Assembly (NCBI GenBank): GCA_900557555.1 | Contig: USTH01000015.1 | Location: forward strand, 1-34,040 | DNA length: 34,040 bases | Direction of reading: 5' to 3' | Origin: an uncultured Prevotellaceae bacterium | Lineage (GTDB): Bacteria > Bacteroidota > Bacteroidia > Bacteroidales > Bacteroidaceae | In this document: positions 1 through 8,410 of the stretch, piece by piece | Layout: each line of letters opens with the position of its first letter | How positions within the stretch are numbered: the stretch's first letter is position 1 | Notes under the pieces: generated by a model | The model's input: the letters and a program-made list of their open reading frames with translations, nothing else | What the model was told of the DNA's origin: nothing | Database searches by the model: none | Position numbers and translations under genes: made by a program

Positions 1-26
1 TTTCGTCACGCAACAACTTTTCGCCC

Positions 27-110
27 CCCTTTCGGCCGAAACGCATGTCCACTTCGGCCGAAACAGACATCAATTTCGGCCGATGGAGATATGCGTTTCG
101 GCCGAAAGGG
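27..110. repeat. Four phased palindromes, 22-bp period
   Basis: Copies of TTTCGGCCGAAA lie at 30-41, 52-63 (first base C), 74-85 (last two bases TG) and 96-107. Their dyad centres fall at 35.5, 57.5, 79.5 and 101.5, so the period is exactly 22 bp, about two helical turns. The outer flanks are also symmetrical: 27-46 is the perfect reverse complement of 91-110. No reading frame fits. Possible roles are a cooperative operator for a dimeric regulator, or a repeat array; neither is shown by the sequence. Confidence 0.85.
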
Positions 111-168
111 AATCTTCATGTCGCTTCCGCACCAGGCCAAAGCAAGCATACCGATGATTTGTTAGCCT

Positions 169-185
169 ACGGGTGCCACACCCGT
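169..185. other. Short hairpin
   Basis: A 7-bp perfect stem (ACGGGTG/CACCCGT) closes a 3-nt loop. No T-run follows on either strand, so it is a weak terminator candidate at best. I see no gene in 111-243. Confidence 0.3.
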
Positions 186-243
186 TGCTGTCCGCTTGAT
201 ACAAGCTTAACATGAATTGATATTCAACGATCGATTTAGGCTA

Positions 244-291
244 AAAATGAAATTGGAGGATGAACCAACAGGCATCCTCCAATTTCATTTT
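244..291 (-). terminator. Intrinsic terminator of the GH2 gene
   Basis: A perfect 19-bp stem (244-262 with 273-291) encloses a 10-nt loop. It begins 34 bases beyond the stop codon of the minus-strand glycosidase. Read on the minus strand the stem ends in TTTT and continues as a T-rich tail. The plus-strand side also ends in TTTT, so it could work in both directions. Confidence 0.85.
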
Positions 292-324
292 ATGGGGCAA
301 CTTTAGTCGCCAGCGTTCGGAAAT

Positions 325-3300
325 CTACTTTACGATTACCTTGACACAGTTTACAATGTATATGCCTGCGGGCAATGCTATCTTGACGACACCTTCCGCT
401 CTGAAACTCTGTACTAATCGGCCATCTACGGTATATACGCTAACCTTTTCGCCCTGACCGTAAATGTCTATTCCACCCTTGTGCGAGCTGACTTTCACCC
501 TGTCGGAGTCTGACGTGTTGCCGCCTATGCCCGACAGTTCTCCGTTGTCAGCGGCAATGATAGCACAACCCAGACGTGCAAGGCTGAATTCTGAAATGAC
601 CGATGAACTGTAAGCAGGCAGATTATAGAGTACGCCAAGCGACACTTCCGTCTCGTGAGGAAGGGTAAACTCTATGCTGCCTCCGTTGAGAGATCCACAG
701 GCCAAAGTGGAAGATATTTCCTTGATTGTAGCAAGTTTGTCGCCCAATGTTGCAACAAGCATACAGTCGTCTGTGTTGTCAGTGGTAGAACTTTTAGCGC
801 AGAATCTATAGATGCCAGCAGGCAGAGTGACAGTCTGGAAGAGAGTCTTGTCAACTCCGTCTTGCGGAAACCCTAACCATGTGGTGGTAAAGGTCAGTTG
901 ACCATCGTTTTTGGTGTCTACAGCCACTCCTTCGTTGTCTAACGATGCTATATCGCCCTGCCATGTTGAGTTGGCTGTTCCTGTTTCAAGGGCATAATAC
1001 TGCGAAGTATGACTGGTGTTGACATCTGTGTCGGTATGTGCAAAAGCTGCCTTGCTGTTGGTAAGGTAAGATGCAGTTACGTCTTCATCCGCCGGCATTG
1101 TTGATGGGGTATTGATGCCCAAGCTGAAAACTCCGTCAGACTTCACAAAGTTAGCATCCGCTATTTTCTGGAACCCAGTCATAACGCCGTTGCGTCCATT
1201 GCTTGTCAGGTCAGCTGCAACCGTAGCGATTTCATCGAAATTGTAATACACTTTCAGCGCATTACTGCTCTCTGCCTGTGCTATGTTCTCTATCGGGCTG
1301 TTGCAAACGGCCGCCATTGATGCGTCTTTCAACCCCTTGCCCCAAATGCGGAACTCGTCAATAACTGCCGACATCGAAGCTTGGTCACCTCCTATCACGA
1401 GGTCGTCCCATGCCGGAGTGTTTAGCACTGGATACATGTTGGTAATAATCTCTCCATCGCGCATAAGGTAAAGGCGCGAACCAGTCAGCACCACTGCATA
1501 ATGATGCCATTCTTTCGGGACGACAAAGCCCTCTGGCGAAACGACTTCCTTGTTGTTGACACGCACTGTCATCACTCCGGTGCCGTCTGTTGAAACAGAG
1601 AATACACCGTTTTTCGTTGCCATAGCACCTGCATTAAGTGTCACTGTCGGCTTCATCCACCACTCTACAGTAAATCTCATCTGCTTGGTAGTAATAGGGC
1701 TTGGCACCGTAAGGCTCTCACCCTGATTACGGAAAAACAGTCCTGTTTTGGACTTGGCGCTGCAAACATACAGAGCGTTTGGCACAGCCGACGCGGACCC
1801 CGTCTCGCTATCGGTCAACTGTATGTTGTAGCGTCCCACCCCAGCAGGCTTAAATAATGAGGACCCACCTTGAATAAGTGTGCGGCTCTTGTCGTTTGCC
1901 ACTGTCCACACAAGATTTGCAGAGTCTGCTCCGCTCTTTTCCTGAAGCGATGTGGTTTCGCCCAGCAAAATCACGTTGGGTTCCACAACGAATGCCATAT
2001 TGCGCACTCCTGAGCTGACCTCTATGTTTTTTGTAATGTTTACCGACCCTGCGGGATTGGTCACCGTGAGAGTAACCTTATATGTTCCGTCTGTAGCATA
2101 GAGAGCTGAGGCGTTGAATGTGTTTTGCGTCTGTTCACCTTCAGAGCCCGGCAAACTCCACCTGTACGAGACATTAGTACCCGACGACTTGTTGACCAAC
2201 GTAATTGGAGAGCCAGCCTTACGATCAGGCTGATAGACTTCAAAGTCGGCTACGGGCAAATCCACTGGCATCACCCTGATGGTGTGCACAGTGTCAACCA
2301 CATTGCCAACAATATCGGTGGCCATAAGCCTTACACTATATTCTCCTTCCTTTGGGAATACCATTGAAGCGCGCAATAGGTTTTCCTTTGAAAAGCCCGT
2401 TGTCTGTTCGCTCCATCTCCATGACACAACGTTTCCGTTAAGCTTTGCTTCTGCAAAAATCTCAGAGCCGGCAACGGCAATGGTATCAGAAAAAACAAAG
2501 TCTACGGCTTTGGCCTCTGTCGTGCCTCCTCGCAAAATGGTAGTGTCCTCTGCCAACACCGTTGCCGTGCTGTTAAGGTAAGGAGCATGGTTGCCCCCGA
2601 CATAATCGCGCAATTTTGCTGTTCCATTGACAACAATCTCGTCCATCTTATAATATGCCAAGAGGTCGGGTTCTGCCGAGGGGTTAACTATCTGAGAGGC
2701 CATATCAGATGCTATCTGCCCAACTGTACGTGCAGACTTCCAGAGTCTTACGTCATCAACCCAACCCTTTATGGCTGCTCCGTTAGAGCCGAAAATGAAC
2801 TCTGGCACTGACGGCATGCCGCTATGCCCTGAAGCATTAAGCGTGCGTTTCCACTCACCGTTGACATACAGGTTCAGACGCGATCCTGCAATTGTCACTG
2901 CCACATGGTTCCAAACACCTGGCTTGATGGTTCCGGCACTTGTCTGCATACGTTTGGCTGCAGTGTTGTCAAACCCTGCACTTACACGTTGCATCTGGTC
3001 GTATGAGATAAGAAAATTCCCCCAGCCAGGTCCAACTTGATTGCTGTTGGCAGTCAGCTCGTCTGGTTTGAACCAGTATTCTACCGTTGCGTTAGACTGG
3101 GGATTGATAAAAACCTCTGGCACACAGAACCCTCCACCGTCAAAATGACGTGCCACGTTGGTGGCAGCAGTTGTATTGACTGGCATGAGAGCGATGTTAG
3201 ATGGTTGCGAAGTACCGTTCAAGTAGACTGCCACAACAGTATATTCTCCTGTCAAATCGCTTATAGGATAACTTTGACTGCCACTTGGCACTGTCACCAT

Positions 3301-6114
3301 ATTTTCTCCGTTTCGGAGTACTTTGTAGCTCTGTAGAGTGGCCGCTGTCTGCAACGGGGCATCCCAGCAAAGATTGCCGCTACTGTCAAGGTGGGCGTTG
3401 CGTGGTGCATTGAAGGCTTCACTGCTTGCCGATGCCGACAAGAGTACGGTGCCTGTTTCATGGCTCACCCTTACCGGCTGTGTGGTCATGGGTGTCTGCA
3501 CTCCGGCAGCCTGCTGGGTATAATCTATCACCGCACAGCTGTGAATTGTGCCTTCGCCCTCGCCACTGACCTGAGGATTGACATATATAAAATATTTTAC
3601 AGTGGCACCCTCTGGAACACCGGCCATCAAATCGGTGATGTTGAGTTGTACTGTCTTGGGGGTCAGCAAAGCACCGTCATTAAGTCCTATATAGTTGGCT
3701 TCACCGTCAGCAAAGGTCAGACGGGTAAACTGCTGTGTTTTATCTGGTGACGTAGCACTGAGGTTAAGGCTGTAGCCCACGGTAAAACTTATTTCCGAGC
3801 TCTTAGTATAATCCATGTTAATCTGTGCCACACGTTTCACTGGCAGCTCCTTTGCACCCTTGGCAAGAGTGAGGCCAAGGTCAATATATTGTCCCCCTGT
3901 CGTTTGTTTTACGTGTATGGCGAATATGTTCGAGCCCTCAGGATTAAGAGCCGCACGTGCCGTTGACGTAAAGTCTACTGTCTTATAATCAGAAAGATAT
4001 CCAGTAGCACTATAGGCCATCACACCATTGACGTAAATCTGTACATCCTCGTCATTGTAGACCACCATGCGCAGAGCTTTCAGTTCTTCTTCTGTAAGGC
4101 TGAGGTCAACGGTCTTGCGAAGCCAGATATCGGAAGATGTCCAGCGTGTGCCGTAGGTCATATTGGCAAGTCCGTTGGCACCAAAGCCCGACATGCCCGT
4201 CAGCCACTTGCTATCGTCAAACGACTCTTTATACCAGTCGTTGCCAGGATTGGTCAGGGTGTAATGCCATGACTGCTGTTTAATGTTTGCTGTAGGCAAC
4301 ACAAACTCTTCTTCGACCCCATCGCGTTCAATGAGATCGCGGTTTGCCTTGTATATTTTGGCTTGGTTGCTCTTAATAATGCGGTCATAGGTCATCAGTC
4401 CGTTGACCTCTATCTCTACGTCAGTAAGTTGGGTATAGACAGCTGCCGACATTCCTTTGCTGGTTTTGTAGTATGCCAGTTTGGAGAAATAGTTGCACAC
4501 GGTACTATCGTATTCTGCCGCAGAACCGACCGAGGCGTAACCCCAACCGCTTCCGCTCCACAGGTGTCCGTCGACCACATATCTCACTCCACCATATTCA
4601 CCGTTGGCCAAAGCCTGAGTTTTATTTGCCGAAGGGTTGACGGGTGATGGGGCAGGATAAGGGTGAGTGTCCTTGATGTCGCCATAGCCATAGTGGGTCC
4701 ACCCAGAGGCCTCGTCAATAAGACGTGTTGTGTCCATTGAACGCACGAGATCCACATATTTCTTGGTATCGTGCTGGCCACCTGCCTCATTAAATATCAC
4801 CCAGTTAATGATAGACGGAGTGTTGTAGAGATTGTTTATCATGGCTTTCAGCTCGGGTGTGAAGATATTGGCATCGTTGCCAACGCCTTCGTCCTTGGTG
4901 CCTCCGTAGTTCATGGACGGCATATCCTGCCACACAAGCAGCCCCAGCTTGTCTGTCCAATAGTACCAACGTCGTGGTTCTATCTTGATATGCTTACGCA
5001 CCATGTTGAAGCCGAACTTCTTCATCTGCACAACATCGTTCTGCATCGCCTCATCGGTTGGCGGTGTCAGATTGCTCTCGGGCCAGTATCCCTGATCCAG
5101 AGGGCCTGTCTGGAAGAGGAAATTATTGTTGAGCATCATGCGGTAGAATCCATCAGCACCTTTCTCTATATGGATTTTACGCATACCGAAATAACTCTTC
5201 ACTTCATCAATGTTTCCTGCTTTGTCCACAAGTTCGAGCTTGAGGTCATAGAGATACGGATGGTCAGGCGACCACAAGTCAGGATTGGGTATCGAAAGAA
5301 CGATATCCTCATCAGGCTGTCCCTCGGCTTCAGCCACCTTTGTAGTGCCGTGATATGCAGTAGCCTTGATTACGCTTACGTTATCGGCAGTGCCGCCAGC
5401 CCGGGCCTTAACAGTAAGGGTCTGGTTATCGATGTTGGGTGTAAGTTTAAAATCCTTAATATATGATTGGTTTACCGCCTCAAGCCATACTGTCTGCCAG
5501 ATGCCCGAGCAAGAAGTATAGAAGATACCACCAGTCTTTCTCACCTGCTTGCCACGAGGTACCGACCAGCGGTCTGTAGGGTCAAACACCTTAAGGGCAA
5601 CAATGTTTTGCTTCCCCTCCTTGATGTTGTCAGTAATGTCAAAACTGAAAGGGTCGTAGCCGCCATCGTGCGTGCCAACCACCTCTCCGTTGACTTGCAC
5701 CTCACAGCGCCAGTCAACCGCTTCAAAGTTTAAGAGTACCCTCTTGCCTTTCCATGCCGAAGGTATGGTGAACGTGCGGCGATATGCCATAGACTCATAT
5801 CGCGTGCCTACACCACTTAGCGCACTCTCCACGCAATATGGCACCAAAATCTGCTGGTAGCCATTCTCTGGAATACTCTCGCCATACGAAGGCAGGTAAG
5901 TGAAGTCCCACAATCCGTTGAGGTTTTGCCAGTCGCCTCTCACCATCTGCGGACGCGGATACTCTGGCAAAGCATTTGTAGGGCTTACGTCATCGGCAAA
6001 TCTTGTTTTGATTGACACTTTTCCCATCTTCCAATCGGCTTTTGAACCCGCTGGCCAGCAGAAAATCATCACAACAACGATTTGCACAAATACAAAAACG
6101 TTTAATCTTTTCAT
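325..6114 (-). CDS. Secreted multidomain glycoside hydrolase family 2 (beta-galactosidase-like)
   Basis: This 1929-aa protein should hydrolyse a beta-linked glycan outside the cell. Residues 1-26 are a signal peptide. A GH2 jelly-roll (about 50-200) and Ig-like domain (205-300) precede a TIM barrel (about 305-600). The barrel carries the acid/base motif FNEAGG (E443) and a GEYGG motif with the probable nucleophile E506. A second galactose-binding-like sandwich follows (about 615-780). LamG/concanavalin-like domains lie at about 985-1160 and 1455-1630, separated by three PKD/Ig-like repeats (about 1205-1455). The last 70 or so residues (VSVYTVDGRLV, then LPAGIYIV) resemble a type A sorting domain of the type IX secretion system. 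It is about twice the usual GH2 length because of these appended binding modules. No SusC/SusD neighbour is present. The start is chosen because signal peptide and promoter agree. The substrate is not determinable from sequence. Confidence 0.93.
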   Translation of the reverse strand: MKRLNVFVFVQIVVVMIFCWPAGSKADWKMGKVSIKTRFADDVSPTNALPEYPRPQMVRGDWQNLNGLWDFTYLPSYGESIPENGYQQILVPYCVESALSGVGTRYESMAYRRTFTIPSAWKGKRVLLNFEAVDWRCEVQVNGEVVGTHDGGYDPFSFDITDNIKEGKQNIVALKVFDPTDRWSVPRGKQVRKTGGIFYTSCSGIWQTVWLEAVNQSYIKDFKLTPNIDNQTLTVKARAGGTADNVSVIKATAYHGTTKVAEAEGQPDEDIVLSIPNPDLWSPDHPYLYDLKLELVDKAGNIDEVKSYFGMRKIHIEKGADGFYRMMLNNNFLFQTGPLDQGYWPESNLTPPTDEAMQNDVVQMKKFGFNMVRKHIKIEPRRWYYWTDKLGLLVWQDMPSMNYGGTKDEGVGNDANIFTPELKAMINNLYNTPSIINWVIFNEAGGQHDTKKYVDLVRSMDTTRLIDEASGWTHYGYGDIKDTHPYPAPSPVNPSANKTQALANGEYGGVRYVVDGHLWSGSGWGYASVGSAAEYDSTVCNYFSKLAYYKTSKGMSAAVYTQLTDVEIEVNGLMTYDRIIKSNQAKIYKANRDLIERDGVEEEFVLPTANIKQQSWHYTLTNPGNDWYKESFDDSKWLTGMSGFGANGLANMTYGTRWTSSDIWLRKTVDLSLTEEELKALRMVVYNDEDVQIYVNGVMAYSATGYLSDYKTVDFTSTARAALNPEGSNIFAIHVKQTTGGQYIDLGLTLAKGAKELPVKRVAQINMDYTKSSEISFTVGYSLNLSATSPDKTQQFTRLTFADGEANYIGLNDGALLTPKTVQLNITDLMAGVPEGATVKYFIYVNPQVSGEGEGTIHSCAVIDYTQQAAGVQTPMTTQPVRVSHETGTVLLSASASSEAFNAPRNAHLDSSGNLCWDAPLQTAATLQSYKVLRNGENMVTVPSGSQSYPISDLTGEYTVVAVYLNGTSQPSNIALMPVNTTAATNVARHFDGGGFCVPEVFINPQSNATVEYWFKPDELTANSNQVGPGWGNFLISYDQMQRVSAGFDNTAAKRMQTSAGTIKPGVWNHVAVTIAGSRLNLYVNGEWKRTLNASGHSGMPSVPEFIFGSNGAAIKGWVDDVRLWKSARTVGQIASDMASQIVNPSAEPDLLAYYKMDEIVVNGTAKLRDYVGGNHAPYLNSTATVLAEDTTILRGGTTEAKAVDFVFSDTIAVAGSEIFAEAKLNGNVVSWRWSEQTTGFSKENLLRASMVFPKEGEYSVRLMATDIVGNVVDTVHTIRVMPVDLPVADFEVYQPDRKAGSPITLVNKSSGTNVSYRWSLPGSEGEQTQNTFNASALYATDGTYKVTLTVTNPAGSVNITKNIEVSSGVRNMAFVVEPNVILLGETTSLQEKSGADSANLVWTVANDKSRTLIQGGSSLFKPAGVGRYNIQLTDSETGSASAVPNALYVCSAKSKTGLFFRNQGESLTVPSPITTKQMRFTVEWWMKPTVTLNAGAMATKNGVFSVSTDGTGVMTVRVNNKEVVSPEGFVVPKEWHHYAVVLTGSRLYLMRDGEIITNMYPVLNTPAWDDLVIGGDQASMSAVIDEFRIWGKGLKDASMAAVCNSPIENIAQAESSNALKVYYNFDEIATVAADLTSNGRNGVMTGFQKIADANFVKSDGVFSLGINTPSTMPADEDVTASYLTNSKAAFAHTDTDVNTSHTSQYYALETGTANSTWQGDIASLDNEGVAVDTKNDGQLTFTTTWLGFPQDGVDKTLFQTVTLPAGIYRFCAKSSTTDNTDDCMLVATLGDKLATIKEISSTLACGSLNGGSIEFTLPHETEVSLGVLYNLPAYSSSVISEFSLARLGCAIIAADNGELSGIGGNTSDSDRVKVSSHKGGIDIYGQGEKVSVYTVDGRLVQSFRAEGVVKIALPAGIYIVNCVKVIVK

Positions 6115-6162
6115 TTGTTGTCCTTATAGATAATTTGTGAATAAAAATATAAGTTATGCCTA

Positions 6163-6170
6163 CAAAGGTA
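6163..6170 (-). promoter_or_regulatory. Bacteroidetes -7 box of the GH2 gene
   Basis: TACCTTTG on the minus strand matches TAnnTTTG and lies 48 bases before the ATG, giving a leader of about 40 nt. The -33 TTTG element is not clear; the upstream region is T-rich. Confidence 0.6.
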
Positions 6171-6390
6171 GAAAAAAAATAATACTTCTGCAATCATTAT
6201 TCCATTTAATTTATATTTCGCCTGTCCAAAAGGAATATCATTAACCACATCTTCACTTCCGCATCATGGTTTTTGCAGACAAGCACAGAATTTCTCGTGT
6301 TACAAAACACATTCTGCCGACTTAGTTCAAACCGGTAATTTGACTTCTATTCATGCAGATTTTTGCATCGGAATACTCTTACGTTAATGT

Positions 6391-6440
6391 TTAAACCCAA
6401 ATCGGTCGTTAGGACTGGTAGTTAGGACTTATTGGGTTAA
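6391..6440. repeat. Dispersed intergenic motif, copy 1, with inverted ends
   Basis: The reverse complement of 6391-6413 is CCTAACGACCGATTTGGG followed by TTTAA, one change from the copy at 11528. The 50-bp segment has inverted ends (TTAAACCCAA and TTGGGTTAA) and an internal direct repeat GTTAGGACT (6408-6416, 6421-6429). It sits in the otherwise featureless 6171-6577 stretch, about 240 bp before the TrpB2 start. Confidence 0.7.
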
Positions 6441-6577
6441 ATACGTTTTGGCATTTAACAAGATGCAGACGAGGAACTATTATCCTTTCCATATTTGCAC
6501 AGCCCATCTTTTGAGCCAAATGTCATCCAATACGCAAATTAAACATGTACTATCGCTCTCAAAACAAAGAATTTCGC

Positions 6578-6585
6578 TAACTTTG
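6578..6585 (+). promoter_or_regulatory. -7 box upstream of the TrpB2 gene
   Basis: TAACTTTG matches TAnnTTTG, 65 bases before the ATG. It is the end of a 16-mer (AATTTCGCTAACTTTG, 6570-6585) repeated exactly upstream of proB at 12520-12535. Confidence 0.6.
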
Positions 6586-6613
6586 ACCGTCTTTTTCAAG
6601 AAAGACTGCCCTA

Positions 6614-6621
6614 TACATTTG
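6614..6621 (+). promoter_or_regulatory. Alternative -7 box upstream of the TrpB2 gene
   Basis: TACATTTG also matches TAnnTTTG and is 29 bases before the ATG. I cannot tell which of the two boxes is used. Confidence 0.4.
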
Positions 6622-6649
6622 CACATTCTATTACAAATCACATAAAACT

Positions 6650-8017
6650 ATGACAACTAAACCAAAAAGATTTTTCCTCACAGAAGAGGAAATCCCTACG
6701 CATTGGTACAACATTCAGGCCGACATGCCAAACAAGCCCCTGCCAATGCTTAACCCCGCCACGAAGAAGCCGGTTAAAGCCGAAGACCTCTACCCCGTGT
6801 TTGCTAAAGAGCTATGCCATCAGGAGCTAAACCAGATAGACCCGTGGATACATATTCCAGAACCAGTCAGGGACATGTACAAATTTTACCGCTCCACCCC
6901 TTTGGTGAGAGCCTACGGCCTTGAGCAGGCATTGGGAACGCCTGCCCACATCTATTTCAAAAATGAGAGCGCCAGTCCTGTAGGAAGCCATAAACTCAAT
7001 TCGGCCATCGCACAGGCATATTACTGCAAAGAACAAGGCATTACAAGCGTAACCACCGAAACAGGGGCAGGCCAGTGGGGTGCAGCCCTCTCATACGCCG
7101 CCAGCGTGTTTGGTCTTAACTGCACTGTCTTTCAGGTAAAGATTTCATATCAGCAGAAACCATACCGCCGCAGCATCATGGAGACTTATGGAGCAGAAGT
7201 ACACCCCTCACCATCAGACGTAACCAAGGTGGGACGCTCTGTTTTGGCCAAAGACCCCGACAACAAGGGTTCGCTCGGCACCGCCATCTCCGAAGCACTT
7301 GAACGCGCAATGGAGACTCCAAACTGCCGCTACGTGCTCGGCTCGGTACTCAACCACGTTTCGCTGCACCAGACAGTGATAGGTCTGGAAGCAGAAAAGC
7401 AGATGGAGAAGGCTGGTGAATATCCCGACATTGTGATAGCCTGCTTTGGTGGAGGCAGCAATTTCGCCGGGTGTGCCTTCCCCTTCATGCGTCACAACTT
7501 CCTTGACGGAAAGAAAACCCGCTTCATCGCTGCAGAGCCATCATGTGCCCCAAAGCTTACCCGCGGCATATTCCAATATGACTTTGGAGACTTGGCAGGC
7601 ACTACCCCTCTCATACCTATGTATACTCTGGGTCATGACTTCATGCCTGCAAGCATACACGCAGGTGGACTTCGCTTCCACGGAGCCGGCTCTATCGTCA
7701 GCCAACTCATCAAAGACCATCTCATGGAAGCCGTTGACATAGCCCAGACCGAAACCTTCCAAGCCGCCACTCTGTTTGCCAAAGCCGAAGGCATTATTCC
7801 CGCACCAGAAAGCAGCCATGCAATAGCTGCCGCCATACGCGAAGCCAACAAGTGTAAAGAAACTGGCGAGGAGAAAGTGATTCTTTTCAACCTCTCTGGG
7901 CACGGCCTTATTGATATGACTGCCTACGACCAATATCATGAAGGCAAACTGCAGGACTATGAAGTAAGCGACCAAGAGATTTCAAAGTTCACCTCGTCAC
8001 TTGATCATATCATCTGA
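6650..8017 (+). CDS. TrpB2-type tryptophan synthase beta chain-like PLP enzyme
   Basis: The 455-aa protein is a fold-type II PLP enzyme of the TrpB-related (TrpB2) subfamily, longer than the roughly 400 residues of classical TrpB1. Visible motifs are the lysine that binds PLP in GSHKLNSA (K115), ETGAGQWG (137-144) with the catalytic glutamate region, the phosphate-binding GGGSN (267-271) and SGHG near the C terminus (416-419). By family knowledge it should join indole and L-serine to give tryptophan in the cytoplasm. TrpB2 proteins generally lack the surface needed for a tight complex with TrpA. No trpA, trpC or other trp gene is nearby, so it is a stand-alone gene that may salvage free indole or act on another acceptor. 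It has its own promoter, and a hairpin follows. Confidence 0.93.
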   Translation: MTTKPKRFFLTEEEIPTHWYNIQADMPNKPLPMLNPATKKPVKAEDLYPVFAKELCHQELNQIDPWIHIPEPVRDMYKFYRSTPLVRAYGLEQALGTPAHIYFKNESASPVGSHKLNSAIAQAYYCKEQGITSVTTETGAGQWGAALSYAASVFGLNCTVFQVKISYQQKPYRRSIMETYGAEVHPSPSDVTKVGRSVLAKDPDNKGSLGTAISEALERAMETPNCRYVLGSVLNHVSLHQTVIGLEAEKQMEKAGEYPDIVIACFGGGSNFAGCAFPFMRHNFLDGKKTRFIAAEPSCAPKLTRGIFQYDFGDLAGTTPLIPMYTLGHDFMPASIHAGGLRFHGAGSIVSQLIKDHLMEAVDIAQTETFQAATLFAKAEGIIPAPESSHAIAAAIREANKCKETGEEKVILFNLSGHGLIDMTAYDQYHEGKLQDYEVSDQEISKFTSSLDHII

Positions 8018-8072
8018 CAGGTTTTTACCTGCCAATACTGACTACAGTCCGCATATTTCCGGGCTGACTATT

Positions 8073-8108
8073 TATGCGAAACTGCTCGTTGCCGGGTGGT
8101 TTCGCATA
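8073..8108 (+). terminator. Hairpin downstream of the TrpB2 gene
   Basis: A perfect 10-bp stem (8073-8082 with 8099-8108) has a 16-nt loop, 55 bases after the stop codon. Only a weak T-rich tail follows. A tiny 5-bp hairpin (8018-8031) directly after the stop is a weaker candidate. Confidence 0.45.
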
Positions 8109-8110
8109 TT

Positions 8111-8130
8111 AATCCAAAACGGTCATTAGG
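8111..8130 (-). repeat. Dispersed intergenic motif, copy 2
   Basis: The reverse complement reads CCTAATGACCGTTTTGGATT, 18 of 20 bases matching the copy at 11528. It follows the hairpin at 8073-8108. The rest of 8131-8278 holds nothing I can identify. Confidence 0.6.
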
Positions 8131-8278
8131 CCGTTGAATGTAATAATTTAGAACAGTTTGCTGTCTTTTGTTTTGTATAAGGCATCTTTGGCTGTTTTTA
8201 GCTTAAAGTGATCCACTATTATTCCCTAAAACGACAAGCAACATCTGCTCTTCTAAAAAAAACAAAATACAAGCAAGG

Positions 8279-8296
8279 CCCAATAACCGATTTGGG
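8279..8296 (+). repeat. Dispersed intergenic motif, copy 3
   Basis: CCCAATAACCGATTTGGG matches the core CCTAATGACCGATTTGGG at 16 of 18 bases. The two changes strengthen its internal dyad (CCCAA and TTGGG). It lies 114 bases before the next start codon. Confidence 0.6.
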
Positions 8297-8371
8297 ATAT
8301 ATTATCCACTTTTCTGCATCCACTGCATCAAAAATACAATAGATATTTATGGTTTTATAATATTTCTTGAT

Positions 8372-8379
8372 TATCTTTG
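8372..8379 (+). promoter_or_regulatory. -7 box upstream of the BACON-domain gene
   Basis: TATCTTTG matches TAnnTTTG, 31 bases before the ATG at 8411. No exact -33 TTTG is present at the expected spacing. Confidence 0.6.
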
Positions 8380-8410
8380 CAAATGCAACAACCAATAACA
8401 CCACAAACCT

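Noticed and set aside
4771..5466. 231-codon open frame on the plus strand inside the GH2 gene
   Set aside because: It is antisense to a well-supported coding sequence, has no recognisable domain and no promoter box.
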